Assembly (NCBI GenBank): GCA_029057785.1
Contig: JAIDZC010000018.1
Span: forward strand, 1 to 64,000
Direction of reading: 5' to 3'
Origin: Anaeroplasmataceae bacterium
GTDB taxonomy: Bacteria; Bacillota_I; Bacilli_A; Acholeplasmatales; Anaeroplasmataceae
DNA length: 64,000 nucleotides
The notes under the pieces were generated by a model. The model ran no database searches. It was not told the DNA's origin and saw only the letters and a program-made list of their open reading frames with translations. Within the stretch, counting starts at the first letter, position 1. Each line of letters begins with the position of its first letter. The position numbers and the translations under genes were made by a program. This document shows, in pieces, positions 39,576 to 49,624 of the stretch.

Positions 39576-41561
39576 GTGAAATCAAAAAAACTGCGTATTA
39601 TTGCGATTATTTCAGCTGTCGTGTTTGCGGTTGCAATCATTATTGCGATAGCCGTGTGTGTAAGCAAATACAATACCGATGACGGTGGCGACGATACCGT
39701 TCCGGCAAGCATACCTATCACATACGAAAAATTGAATAGAGGGCTTGTCGTTACCCGTGGCGGCAATAAAGGAAATATTGCGTACGTATCTTGGCGTTTT
39801 TTGGTCAGCGATTCCGAGGGCACTACCTTTGACGTGTACAGAAAGAACGGAGATGAAACGGTTAAGCTCAACGACGAGCCGATTGCCGACTCCACCTTCT
39901 ATATTGACGAGGGGATAGATAAAACGAAAGAATACATCTATCACGTCGTGGCAAATACCGACAGTATGTCGGAAGAGAGCGAGGAATATACCTTAAAAGC
40001 CAACACGACTTCTGGTTGCTTTTTCATAGTACCTATTAAAGATGGAATAAAAATCAAAAACGTATGGGTGGGCGACTTGAACGGCGACGGTGCGTATGAT
40101 TACGTATTGGATAGAGTTACGGGCAACGAAACGGTTGACGATAGTGCCGATGACGACACCGTGCAGAGCCGCTTTTTAGACGGAGACGCAGGCACGCAAT
40201 CCATTGAAGCTTATTTAAATGACGGCACTTTCCTTTGGAACATAGACCTCGGCAAAAACAGCACTTATAAATATAACATTGAGCCGAGTGCCACTACTAT
40301 ATCCGTAGGTCATTGGGACGGCGTAAGTGTTTACGATTTAGACGGCGACGGCAAAGCGGAAGTTTATATTAGAATTGCTAACGGCGTAACCTTCGGCGAC
40401 GGCACGAAGTTTGAATACGAGGACGATAAAACTTGGGACTATAACGGCACGACGTACGATTGGCATCAGTGGATAGCAAGAATTGACGGTATGACGGGCA
40501 AGCTCGTAGATAAAGTGCCTATCCCTGACGACTATATTGAACATGGCTGTATGGCAGCGCAGTTCGGCGTAGGTTTTTTAGACGGTAAAAATCCTTCACT
40601 CGTTGCCGTAATGAAAAACAGAACTGACGATAAATACCATACCTTCAATATGATGATTTGCGCATTCAGCGTAAAAGACGGTGCGCTTAAAATGGATTGG
40701 AAGTGGAAAGCGCACGACGAAGGAATAGAATTACCCGAAGGGCACCAATTCAGAATTTGCGACGTGGACTTCGACGGCAAGGACGAAATTTTGGAAATAG
40801 GTTTCTGCCTTAACGGCGACGGCACTTTGCGGTACTCTCTTGCCCCTTACGGAGTAAACCACGGCGACAGATTTTACGTCGGCAGGTTCAATAAAACCGA
40901 TAACTTTATGACAGGTTACGGTATAACGCAAAACAACGATGAGAAACTTTGGGAGTATTGCTATAACGCCTCAACGGGCGAAATGCTGTGGCGGCACTAT
41001 GGTGAAAGCATAATTGACGTAGGACGTGGTTGTGCTGCCGATATTGACCCAACAATGGACGGTGTAGAGGTTTGGTCTTATAGCGGCATTTACAATGCAA
41101 AGACGGACAAGCTATTATCTGAAAAGGGACAGACAATGTGGCCCGATATAAATATTCAATGGGATGGCGATTTATTATACGAGTCGTGCCACGGAAACAA
41201 TAATTCTGTTTACATCGAGCAATGGGATTACGAAAACAAATCAGTTTCAAGGGTTGACAGCCTTTACAGCATATACAACAAAAGCGTCGGACATTATGCT
41301 TCTGCCGACACGACGGGCAAATATCCGCTATTCGTTGGTGATATTATAGGTGACTGGCGTGAGGAAGTAATTGTAATCGACTACACCGATAACTGTCTTG
41401 TAATTTATACTACACAACAAGAAACTGATTACCGTATTCCTACGCTTGCGCAAGATTCCACTTACAGGGCGTGGATGACGGTAAAGGGTTATAAACAAGG
41501 CTCTACCACCTCGTTTTACTTTGGTGCAGATATGGACATTAAAAAGACTTTCCAAAGTTAA
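39576..41561 (+). CDS. Rhamnogalacturonan lyase-like (PL11-type) lipo/secreted protein
   Basis: LNRGLVVTRGGNKGNIAYVSWRFLVSDSEGTTFDVYRK; VWVGDLNGDGAYDYVLDR; DLDGDGKAEVYIR; clearly higher GC than flanks. Confidence 0.8.
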   Translation: MKSKKLRIIAIISAVVFAVAIIIAIAVCVSKYNTDDGGDDTVPASIPITYEKLNRGLVVTRGGNKGNIAYVSWRFLVSDSEGTTFDVYRKNGDETVKLNDEPIADSTFYIDEGIDKTKEYIYHVVANTDSMSEESEEYTLKANTTSGCFFIVPIKDGIKIKNVWVGDLNGDGAYDYVLDRVTGNETVDDSADDDTVQSRFLDGDAGTQSIEAYLNDGTFLWNIDLGKNSTYKYNIEPSATTISVGHWDGVSVYDLDGDGKAEVYIRIANGVTFGDGTKFEYEDDKTWDYNGTTYDWHQWIARIDGMTGKLVDKVPIPDDYIEHGCMAAQFGVGFLDGKNPSLVAVMKNRTDDKYHTFNMMICAFSVKDGALKMDWKWKAHDEGIELPEGHQFRICDVDFDGKDEILEIGFCLNGDGTLRYSLAPYGVNHGDRFYVGRFNKTDNFMTGYGITQNNDEKLWEYCYNASTGEMLWRHYGESIIDVGRGCAADIDPTMDGVEVWSYSGIYNAKTDKLLSEKGQTMWPDINIQWDGDLLYESCHGNNNSVYIEQWDYENKSVSRVDSLYSIYNKSVGHYASADTTGKYPLFVGDIIGDWREEVIVIDYTDNCLVIYTTQQETDYRIPTLAQDSTYRAWMTVKGYKQGSTTSFYFGADMDIKKTFQS

Positions 41562-41603
41562 ATTTCAATTTATCTTTCTAATCTAAGTATAGTTAAAACC
41601 AAA

Positions 41604-41632
41604 ACCTCTCGAATTGCTCGAGAGGTTTTTTG
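41604..41632. terminator. Bidirectional terminator
   Basis: AAACCTCTCGA-ATTGC-TCGAGAGGTTTTTT. Confidence 0.85.
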
Positions 41633-41676
41633 TTTATTCGTTTTTTCTTCTTAATAAGAAGTGTATTTTTGAAACA

Positions 41677-41877
41677 TTATTTTGCTTCATAGCCTGCATC
41701 AGCAACAGCCTTAGTTAATGCTTCTTTAGAAAGATTCTTTCCAGTTACAGTTGCAGATTTCTTTTCTAATGAAACAAGAACTGTTTCAACTCCAGCAACG
41801 CCACTAAGTGCCTTTTCAACATGAGCTTGGCAATGCTTACACATCATTCCTTCAACGCTTAAAGTAATTGTTTCCAT
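41677..41877 (-). CDS. copZ: Possible independent CopZ product from an internal start within copA
   Basis: Minus strand aaaaaggagggaacaaaATGgaaacaattactttaagc. Confidence 0.55.
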   Translation of the reverse strand: METITLSVEGMMCKHCQAHVEKALSGVAGVETVLVSLEKKSATVTGKNLSKEALTKAVADAGYEAK

Positions 41878-44130
41878 TTTGTTCCCTCCTTTTTCTTTAG
41901 TCTTTTTTGTTTTAAATGTATTTAATCTTAGTGCATTTGTTACAACAAATACACTACTAAAACTCATTGCTAGTGCTGCAATCATTGGATTGAGCTTAAT
42001 ATGAAATGCATAGTAGAAGATACCTGAAGCTAGGATAATACCGATAGCATTATAGAAGAATGCCCAAAATAAATTTCCTTTAATATTATTAATAGTACGT
42101 CTACTTAATTTAATAGCACTATACACATCAGATAAGGAATTAGAAACTAAGATAATATCAGCAGCCTCTATTGCGATATCAGCACCTCTTCCTATAGCAA
42201 TTCCAATATCTGCACTCATTAAGGCAGGAGCATCATTGATACCATCGCCTACCATAGCAACTTTCTTTCCTTTTTCCTGTTCCGCCTTAACAACGTTTTG
42301 TTTTTCATCAGGAAGTACATCACTGATAACACGATCAATTCCAACCTCATTTGCAATACTTGCAGCAGTAGAAGCATTATCACCAGTAAGCATTATTACT
42401 TCAAGACCTAACTGTTTTAATTGAGCAATACCTGCCTTTGAATCCTTTTTGATTTCATCCTTGACTGCAATCACACCAATAAGCACATCATGTTTTGCGA
42501 CAAAGAGAGGAGTAACTCCAGGTTTACAAACCCTTTGGATTCTTGGATCCTCTGTATCTAGTTTTATTCCAAGAGTAGTTAAATAGTTTTTATTTCCTAT
42601 ATAATAGAATTGTTTTTCAATTTCTCCTTCAATACCTAATCCTGCATGACTATCATATTTTTCAAGTGCATAAGGTTCAAGATTGTTTTCTACTGCCTTA
42701 GTAACAATAGCAGAAGCAAGAGGGTGCTCTGACTTTTGTTCTAGAGTATAAGCTATTCTTAAAAGGTCATCATCTGTAAAGCATAAGTGGTCTACAACCT
42801 TAGGCTTACCCTCTGTAATTGTTCCTGTTTTATCTAGAATAATTGTTTTTATTGAATGTGTTCTTTCTAGAATTTCTGCATTTTTAATTAATAGTCCATT
42901 TCTTGCTGCAACACCGGTAGCCACCATTATAGCAACGGGAGTTGCAAGACCTAATGCACAAGGACACGCAATGACTAAAACGGATATTCCTATTCCGAAT
43001 GCAAAGCTTGGACCTTCTAAGAAACAAAATACAATAAAGCTAATTAAAGCAATCAGCATTACTGCTGGAACGAAGAAGAAGGAGATTTTATCTGCAAGCT
43101 TTGAGATTGGGGCTTTGGAATTTGCGGCTTCTTCAACAAGCTTGATAATTGTATGAATGGTAGTATCTTCTCCAACCTTTGTTGCCTCAATCACTACATA
43201 GCCACTTGTTAAAATAGTAGAAGAAATTGCCTCCTCATTTACTTCTTTATAAACTGGAATACTCTCTCCTGTAATATTACTCTGATCAAATGAGCCACTA
43301 CCTTCAATAATGATTCCATCTACAGGAACCTGCATTCCCTTTTTCACGATAATATGGTCATGGAGTTTAACCTCTTCAACAAAAATTTCTATTTCCTTTC
43401 CATCTCGGATTAGAAGTGCAGTTTTTGGTGCTAAGTCCATAAGCTTCTCGATAGAAGCATTTGTCTTTTTCTTTGACTTTCCTTCTAAGTATTTTCCTAA
43501 AGATACTAATACTAAAATGGTTGAGGCAGATTCTAAGTAAAGCTCATGAGCTAGATGCGTTATATCCTGACCTATACCTAATCGATATGCCATAAGATAA
43601 ATGATATAAATGCCATATAATAAACTTGCAGAAGAACCTAAAGCAATTAAACTATCCATATTAGGAGATAACTTTATAAGTCTTTTAAAACCATTGATAT
43701 AATAATTACGATATAATATAATCACAGGAAGAGTTAAAAGAAATTCTGTAATTGCAAGGATTAATGGATTGTCTTCAAATATAGGCGGTATAGGAATATA
43801 CATCATTGGTCCCATTGCCAAATAAAATACAAGAAGAGCAAATACCGCAGCAATAATTAAGGTTCTGCCTTTATGTTCCTCCTGGTGTTTTACTTTAACA
43901 GTTTCTTTTTGTTCATTTAAGAAGGCTTTGTATCCTGCCTTTTCAACAGCACTCATAATGATTTCATCCTTTAGAATTGTTTCATCATAAGTTACATCCA
44001 TTGTGTTAGCAAGTAGATTGACATTACAGCTTTCTATTCCCTCTAGTTTTTCCACTGCGTGCTGGACATGACTTTGACAGGCAGAACAAGTCATTCCTTC
44101 AATTTTAAATTTTCTTTTCATTTTATTCAC
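41677..44130 (-). CDS. copA: Cu+ P1B-ATPase CopA fused to C-terminal CopZ-like HMA domain
   Basis: GMTCSACQSHV, CPCALGLATP, DKTGTITEGK, C-terminal GMMCKHCQAHV. Confidence 0.95.
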   Translation of the reverse strand: MNKMKRKFKIEGMTCSACQSHVQHAVEKLEGIESCNVNLLANTMDVTYDETILKDEIIMSAVEKAGYKAFLNEQKETVKVKHQEEHKGRTLIIAAVFALLVFYLAMGPMMYIPIPPIFEDNPLILAITEFLLTLPVIILYRNYYINGFKRLIKLSPNMDSLIALGSSASLLYGIYIIYLMAYRLGIGQDITHLAHELYLESASTILVLVSLGKYLEGKSKKKTNASIEKLMDLAPKTALLIRDGKEIEIFVEEVKLHDHIIVKKGMQVPVDGIIIEGSGSFDQSNITGESIPVYKEVNEEAISSTILTSGYVVIEATKVGEDTTIHTIIKLVEEAANSKAPISKLADKISFFFVPAVMLIALISFIVFCFLEGPSFAFGIGISVLVIACPCALGLATPVAIMVATGVAARNGLLIKNAEILERTHSIKTIILDKTGTITEGKPKVVDHLCFTDDDLLRIAYTLEQKSEHPLASAIVTKAVENNLEPYALEKYDSHAGLGIEGEIEKQFYYIGNKNYLTTLGIKLDTEDPRIQRVCKPGVTPLFVAKHDVLIGVIAVKDEIKKDSKAGIAQLKQLGLEVIMLTGDNASTAASIANEVGIDRVISDVLPDEKQNVVKAEQEKGKKVAMVGDGINDAPALMSADIGIAIGRGADIAIEAADIILVSNSLSDVYSAIKLSRRTINNIKGNLFWAFFYNAIGIILASGIFYYAFHIKLNPMIAALAMSFSSVFVVTNALRLNTFKTKKTKEKGGNKMETITLSVEGMMCKHCQAHVEKALSGVAGVETVLVSLEKKSATVTGKNLSKEALTKAVADAGYEAK

Positions 44131-44424
44131 CTACTGAAATCTTTTAAATAAGTCAACAATCTCATCTAGTACTTCATCATTTCCAGTTAATATATTTTCC
44201 TTGACACAAGTTTTTATGTGCTTATCTAACATAAAATTCGCAAAGGATTTAATAGATTTATCAATAGCTGATAACTGAATCAGAATCTCATCACAATAGC
44301 GGTCATCCTGAATCATATTTGCAATACCTCTGATTTGTCCTTCAATTCGATTTAAACGATTTGTTAAAACCTTCTTGTCTTCCTCAGAGCGATAAGTCCT
44401 TTTTTCTTCATTGCAACAATCCAT
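44131..44424 (-). CDS. csoR: CsoR-family copper-sensing repressor
   Basis: DKKVLTNRLNRIEGQIRGIANMIQDDRYCDEILIQLSAIDKSIKSFANFMLDKHIKTCV. Confidence 0.93.
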   Translation of the reverse strand: MDCCNEEKRTYRSEEDKKVLTNRLNRIEGQIRGIANMIQDDRYCDEILIQLSAIDKSIKSFANFMLDKHIKTCVKENILTGNDEVLDEIVDLFKRFQ

Positions 44425-44445
44425 AAAAAACACCTCTTTCTTATT

Positions 44446-44478
44446 TATATTATATACCCATAAGGGGTATGTTGTCAA
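44446..44478 (-). promoter_or_regulatory. CsoR operator within the csoR-copA promoter
   Basis: ATACCCATAAGGGGTAT palindrome (44454-44470) between minus-strand TTGACA and TATAAT. Confidence 0.8.
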
Positions 44479-44543
44479 TAAAAATAAGATTCAATTTTTT
44501 AAAAGAAATTGACAAAGAAATAAATTTGAGATATGATAGAAAT

Positions 44544-44700
44544 ACTTAAGGGAGTAGATGACCTATATGGCAGTATATTTCGTCAGGACGAAGGAAACTT
44601 CCGGAATTACTTGAAACATCAAGACTTAAATATAGTAGTATTACTATGCTTGTCTTGTGACATACTATAATTAGACAGGCTAGTGCCTGTTTTATTTTTG
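44544..44700 (+). promoter_or_regulatory. Mn2+-sensing (yybP-ykoY) riboswitch with terminator
   Basis: TTAAGGGAGTAG...CGTCAGGACGAAGGAAACTTCCGGAAT...CATCAAGACTTAA; competing CAAGAC/GTCTTG stem; terminator CAGGC-TAGT-GCCTG-TTTTATTTTT. Confidence 0.82.
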
Positions 44701-44710
44701 AGGTGAGAAT

Positions 44711-47470
44711 ATGGAAGAGAACACAAAATTTGAACAGAAGAGTATTGAAGAAACAAAAGAAATCTTAAATACAGATTCAGCAAAAGGTCTTATAACAGAG
44801 GAAGCAGAAAATAGAATTTCCTTATATGGACCAAATGAGTTACAGGAAAAAAAGAAGAAGTCCTGGTTTAAAATCTTTTTAAGTGAATTAAACAATCCGA
44901 TGATATTTGTTTTATTTGCCGCAATTGCTGTGACATTAGGACTATCTATATATGAGACCATTGTCACTTTAAAAGCAAATGAACCTTTTGACTTCTTATC
45001 TACAGGAGACTGGCCAGATGTCATTATAATACTTGCCGTAATTATTTTGAATTCTGTTATTGGTACAATTCAGGAGCTTAAGGCAGAAAGCTCTTTAGAA
45101 GCACTAAAGAAAATGTCAAGTCCAGAATCCACAGTAATCCGTGATGGAATGCACAAAAAAATTAAATCAAGTCAGCTGGTTGTTGGAGATGTTGTTGTAT
45201 TAGAAGAAGGAGATACAGTAGGTGCTGACTTAAGACTCATCGAAAGTGTAAACTTGAAGATTAATGAGTCTTCCTTGACAGGAGAGTCTGTACCAATTGA
45301 AAAGGATGCAGACCTAGTATTTCAAAATGAAGTTGGAATAGGAGATCGCCTCAATTGTGCTTATATGTCAACAACAGTAAGCTATGGCCGTGGGTTAGGA
45401 ATTGTCAGCAAAACTGGTATGCAAACAGAAATAGGTAAAATTGCAGGTGCTATTTCTGATACTAAAGTGGAACCAACTCCACTACAAAAGGTTCTTGCAA
45501 AGCTATCTAAGGTTTTAGGAATCTTAACACTTGCAATAGTAGTTGTAGTACTACTTGTAGATATTATTTGGATTTGTGTAGATGGTAAAGGAACAATCCT
45601 TGAGGCATACATTGAAGCTATTTTAACAGCCATTTCTTTAGCTGTGGCTGCAATCCCCGAAGGCTTACCTGCAGTAGTAACTATTGTGTTATCTATAGGA
45701 GTCCAAAAGATGGTTAAGGCAAATACTGTAGTACGTAAGCTACCTAGTGTAGAAACCTTAGGTGCTGTTCAGATTGTGTGCTCAGATAAAACAGGTACAT
45801 TAACTCAAAATCGTATGACCGTCGTAGAGGCATATGCAAAAGGAAAATATTATAAGAGTGATGCCTTTACTAAAGAGAATAAGGATGAGGATATTCACCT
45901 TTTAGCAAAGGGAATGAGTCTTTGTTCAAATGCCACAGTAGATGAAGGCTTATATGGAGATCCAACAGAGATTGCCCTAGTCATGTTTGCAAATAGCTTT
46001 GGTCTCTCTAAGAAAGAATTAGAAGAGCAGTTTCCAAGAGTTGATGAGTTACCTTTTGATAGTGTTCGTAAAATGATGTCTACCAAGCATCAAATAAATG
46101 AAGATACAGTAATTTATACAAAAGGTGCTTTAGATAGTATTTTAAAAGGAACTACCCATATTTTTGAAGATGGTAAAACTAGAATTATAGAAGAATCTGA
46201 TATTCAAAAAATTAATGAGGCAAATTCTTATTTTTCCGGTAAGGCTTTACGTGTACTAGCATTGGCCTATACAACTGAATCTGCCATAACAGAAGAAAAT
46301 ATGGTGTTTGTTGGATTAGTAGCCATGATAGACCCACCACGAAAAGAAGCAAAGGCAGCTGTTGAAAAATTTAATACTGCTGGAATTAAAACGGTAATGA
46401 TTACAGGAGATCACAAGGATACAGCTTTTGCAGTAGCTAAAGAATTAGGAATATGTGAAAAAATAGAGGAATGTCATACAGGGGCAGAAATAGATAGGCT
46501 AAATGAAGAAGAGCTGAAAGAGGTATGTAAAACGGCCCGTGTATTTGCCAGAGTTTCTCCACAGAATAAAGTAGATATTGTCAAAGCCTTCCAAACACTT
46601 GGAAATACTGTTGCAATGACAGGAGATGGTGTCAATGATGCTCCAAGCTTAAAGACAGCCAATATTGGTATTGCAATGGGAATTACAGGAACAGATGTTG
46701 CTAAGGGTGCTGCAGATATGGTTTTAACGGATGACAATTTTGCCTCTATTGAAAAAGCTGTAGAGGAAGGAAGAGGCATATTTGCCAACATTCGTAAAAC
46801 AGTATTCTTCCTTTTAGGAAGTAATATTGCAGAGGTATTTGCTTTATTTTTCTTAATCTGCTTGGGTCTTCCTACACCTTTAATTGCAATTCATCTTTTA
46901 TGGGTAAATTTAGTTACAGATTCCTTACCTGCAATAGCTTTAGGCATGCAACCTAAGGATAAGGATATTATGAAAGACAAGCCTAGGGATTCAAAGGAAA
47001 GTATCTTTGCTCATGGTGGTTTAATTTTAACTTTAGGATATGGCATCGTGATTACCTTTGCTGTTATTATGGCTTACTTTACGTGTGGGTGGTTAAATGG
47101 TGCTGTTTCTTTGATGGATATAAAAGCTTTATATAATAGTAATCCTCAAATTCTTCATCAAGCCCAAACTATGGCATTTACAACTTTGGCCTTATGTGAA
47201 CTATTCCATATGTTAGGAATGAGTAATGTAAATCGTAGTTTTATTTATGTAGTTAAGGATAAGAACTGGATGTTATTTATAGCTTTCTTTATTGGTATAA
47301 TTTTACAGTTTTTTGTTGTACAAACTCCAGGTGTAAAAGAAGTATTTTCAACCTATAGCCTAACAGGAGCAGAATGGGGAATAATGCTTGGTTTATCTTT
47401 ACTTCCACTTGTTGTTCATGAAATTGTTGTGTTGATAAATATATTGAGAAAGAACAAAATTGACAAGTAA
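44711..47470 (+). CDS. P2-type cation-transporting ATPase (Ca2+/Mn2+)
   Basis: CSDKTGTLTQNRM, TGDGVNDAPSLKTANIGIAMGITGTDVAKGAADM; downstream of a Mn riboswitch. Confidence 0.93.
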   Translation: MEENTKFEQKSIEETKEILNTDSAKGLITEEAENRISLYGPNELQEKKKKSWFKIFLSELNNPMIFVLFAAIAVTLGLSIYETIVTLKANEPFDFLSTGDWPDVIIILAVIILNSVIGTIQELKAESSLEALKKMSSPESTVIRDGMHKKIKSSQLVVGDVVVLEEGDTVGADLRLIESVNLKINESSLTGESVPIEKDADLVFQNEVGIGDRLNCAYMSTTVSYGRGLGIVSKTGMQTEIGKIAGAISDTKVEPTPLQKVLAKLSKVLGILTLAIVVVVLLVDIIWICVDGKGTILEAYIEAILTAISLAVAAIPEGLPAVVTIVLSIGVQKMVKANTVVRKLPSVETLGAVQIVCSDKTGTLTQNRMTVVEAYAKGKYYKSDAFTKENKDEDIHLLAKGMSLCSNATVDEGLYGDPTEIALVMFANSFGLSKKELEEQFPRVDELPFDSVRKMMSTKHQINEDTVIYTKGALDSILKGTTHIFEDGKTRIIEESDIQKINEANSYFSGKALRVLALAYTTESAITEENMVFVGLVAMIDPPRKEAKAAVEKFNTAGIKTVMITGDHKDTAFAVAKELGICEKIEECHTGAEIDRLNEEELKEVCKTARVFARVSPQNKVDIVKAFQTLGNTVAMTGDGVNDAPSLKTANIGIAMGITGTDVAKGAADMVLTDDNFASIEKAVEEGRGIFANIRKTVFFLLGSNIAEVFALFFLICLGLPTPLIAIHLLWVNLVTDSLPAIALGMQPKDKDIMKDKPRDSKESIFAHGGLILTLGYGIVITFAVIMAYFTCGWLNGAVSLMDIKALYNSNPQILHQAQTMAFTTLALCELFHMLGMSNVNRSFIYVVKDKNWMLFIAFFIGIILQFFVVQTPGVKEVFSTYSLTGAEWGIMLGLSLLPLVVHEIVVLINILRKNKIDK

Positions 47471-47594
47471 GAAGATAAAACAATAAGGTATGGTTGTTAA
47501 AAAATTCAATGTTTGAAATAAAAGGTCTTCTTAATAAGGAAGAACCTTTTTATTAATATGGCATAAAAAAACCTCCGCATATAGCGAATGTCAT

Positions 47595-47906
47595 TTATAG
47601 TATTTCTTTTTGCTTTGAATATTTGAATCTTAATAATTCAATAGAGGAAGTTTCCTCGTTTATTCTGTAAACCAGAATATAATTTTTTATATTTGTATGT
47701 CGAATGGTATTATCTCTTATAAAATAATAAGAACAGTCAGGATAGGAATAAGGAAATATGCAGATATTTTCTATAGTTTTTTCAATATAAGAAAGTAATT
47801 CTGAAGCTGATTTTCTATTCATAAGATTAACTGAGATGTAATTCAAAGCAGTTTCTATATCGTTTATTGCTAAGTCAGTGAATTTAAAACTATATTTATT
47901 CGCCAT
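47595..47906 (-). CDS. RelE/ParE-family toxin
   Basis: YSFKFTDLAINDIETALNYI...IENICIFPYSYPDC...NIKNYILVYRI; adjacent antitoxin. Confidence 0.85.
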   Translation of the reverse strand: MANKYSFKFTDLAINDIETALNYISVNLMNRKSASELLSYIEKTIENICIFPYSYPDCSYYFIRDNTIRHTNIKNYILVYRINEETSSIELLRFKYSKQKEIL

Positions 47907-48156
47907 ATTTTGCTTTTAATTCTGCAAGAGTAAGCCTGCCATCATGCAGTCTTTCTTTCTTGGCATTTTCTATACCAGCTAAAATACTTTCATACATTTC
48001 AATTCTAGCTAGTTTTTCTTCATAGGTTTTCATACTCATAACAACCATATCACCATATCCATTTTTAGTCACAAAAATAGGTTCATTAGAGGTTGAACAT
48101 AGTTCTGAAATTTTATTCGTATCTCTTAAATCTTTAATAGGAATAATTTGCGGCAT
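47896..48156 (-). CDS. Phd/YefM-family antitoxin
   Basis: IIPIKDLRDTNKISELCSTSNEPIFVTKNGYGDMVVMSMKTYEE. Confidence 0.88.
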   Translation of the reverse strand: MPQIIPIKDLRDTNKISELCSTSNEPIFVTKNGYGDMVVMSMKTYEEKLARIEMYESILAGIENAKKERLHDGRLTLAELKAKYGE

Positions 48157-48184
48157 AATATCATCCTTTCTACCATTATTATAG

Positions 48185-48194
48185 CATAATTATG
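48185..48194. promoter_or_regulatory. Palindrome CATAATTATG in the TA promoter, candidate autoregulatory operator
   Basis: Located between minus-strand TTGATA and TATAAT. Confidence 0.5.
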
Positions 48195-48281
48195 TCACAA
48201 TTATCAAGGATTAAGCTTTGTAAAATATATTAATATATAAAAAACAGATTGGTATTTGTACTGAACCAATCTGTTTTTTTA

Positions 48282-49529
48282 TTATGCTTGATTATATTTG
48301 TTTTTAATATATTGGTCAATCTCTTCAGCAACCTTCTTTGTTGCTGCTACAGCTTCAACCACAGTTCTAGCACCTGATACAACATCACCTGCTGCATAGA
48401 CACCAGGACGAGTAGTAGCACCCTTTTCAGAGGTTTCAATTAAACCTCTTTGGTTTGTATCAATCTGTTTTGTATTTTTAACTATATTGGTTTGTGCACC
48501 TTGACCTATCGCAATGATAACAGAAGAGCTATTGATTTTATAAGGATGTTCGGAATCATTTTTATAGGATACGGTTCCATCTTCATTTTCAATCTTTAGA
48601 ACAGGTTCAACGATAATGCCATCTGGTTCAATTTTTACAGTGTTTAGATAGTAGTTCATCTTAACACCATCAACCTCAGCTAGCATCAATTCTTCCTCAA
48701 GAGCTGTTACCTCTTCACGTCCACGGAAGAAGATGATATCTACCTTGGCTGCAGTTTTTCTTAAAATCGTTCTTGCAGCATCCATTGCGACATTACCTGC
48801 ACCAATAATTACAACATGATCTCCTAAATTATTATAGGAATCAGGATTTTTTAAGAAGTCAATAGCAAAGTGAACATTTCCTAATGTCTCACCGGGTATC
48901 CTTAATCTATTCGGCTTCCAAACACCAGTACCAATGAAGATTGCATCATAGCCATCTTCAAACATATCATCTATTGTAACAGTAGGACCAATCAGTGTAT
49001 TTGGCCTGAATTTGATTCCTAGATCAGTCATTCGTTTTAGCATTTTATCTAATATAGATTTTGGGAGTCTAAATTCAGGTATACCATAACGTAAGACACC
49101 ACCAATTTTATCCTTTGAATCAATGACTGTAACATCATACCCCTTTTGGGCAAGTAAAATTGCTAAAGTTAAACCAGCAGGACCAGCACCTATGATACCT
49201 ACCAAATGTCCATTTTTTTCTCCTGGTTCTAGTTTGGCCTTGTCTAAGAAGAAGCTAGAAATGTAGTGTTCAACCTCAAAAAATTTAATTGGAGAACCTT
49301 TATGGTTTAAAACACAATGTCCCATACAGTTTTTCTCATGTGGACAGATTAATGAACAAACAGCAGATAATGGGTTATTTTCAAACAGCATAGCTCCTGC
49401 CTCATCCATTTTTCCTTCTAAAAACATTTGCATGATTGTAGGAATTTCTGTACGAACTGGACATCCTTCCTTACATAATGGTCTTTTACATTTTAAGCAG
49501 CGTTGTGCTTCTTGTATAATATCACTCAC
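48282..49529 (-). CDS. NAD(P)-dependent oxidoreductase, glutamate synthase small subunit-like
   Basis: AQRCLKCKRPLCKEGCPVRTEIP; GIIGAGPAGLTLAILLAQKGYDVTV. Confidence 0.92.
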   Translation of the reverse strand: MSDIIQEAQRCLKCKRPLCKEGCPVRTEIPTIMQMFLEGKMDEAGAMLFENNPLSAVCSLICPHEKNCMGHCVLNHKGSPIKFFEVEHYISSFFLDKAKLEPGEKNGHLVGIIGAGPAGLTLAILLAQKGYDVTVIDSKDKIGGVLRYGIPEFRLPKSILDKMLKRMTDLGIKFRPNTLIGPTVTIDDMFEDGYDAIFIGTGVWKPNRLRIPGETLGNVHFAIDFLKNPDSYNNLGDHVVIIGAGNVAMDAARTILRKTAAKVDIIFFRGREEVTALEEELMLAEVDGVKMNYYLNTVKIEPDGIIVEPVLKIENEDGTVSYKNDSEHPYKINSSSVIIAIGQGAQTNIVKNTKQIDTNQRGLIETSEKGATTRPGVYAAGDVVSGARTVVEAVAATKKVAEEIDQYIKNKYNQA

Positions 49530-49624
49530 TGTTTTTCACCTCATATTAACTATTATACCTTTTTTTCTAATAAATTGAAAGCGTTTTATTTATTTTCTTA
49601 TTACATTTGTGATACAATTATAGT

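Noticed and set aside
39612-41555. Multiple antisense ORFs opposite the PL11-like gene
   Set aside because: Long spurious frames expected from the GC-rich codon usage; no RBS or domains
47595-48156. RelE/YefM pair as novel system
   Set aside because: Standard type II toxin-antitoxin architecture
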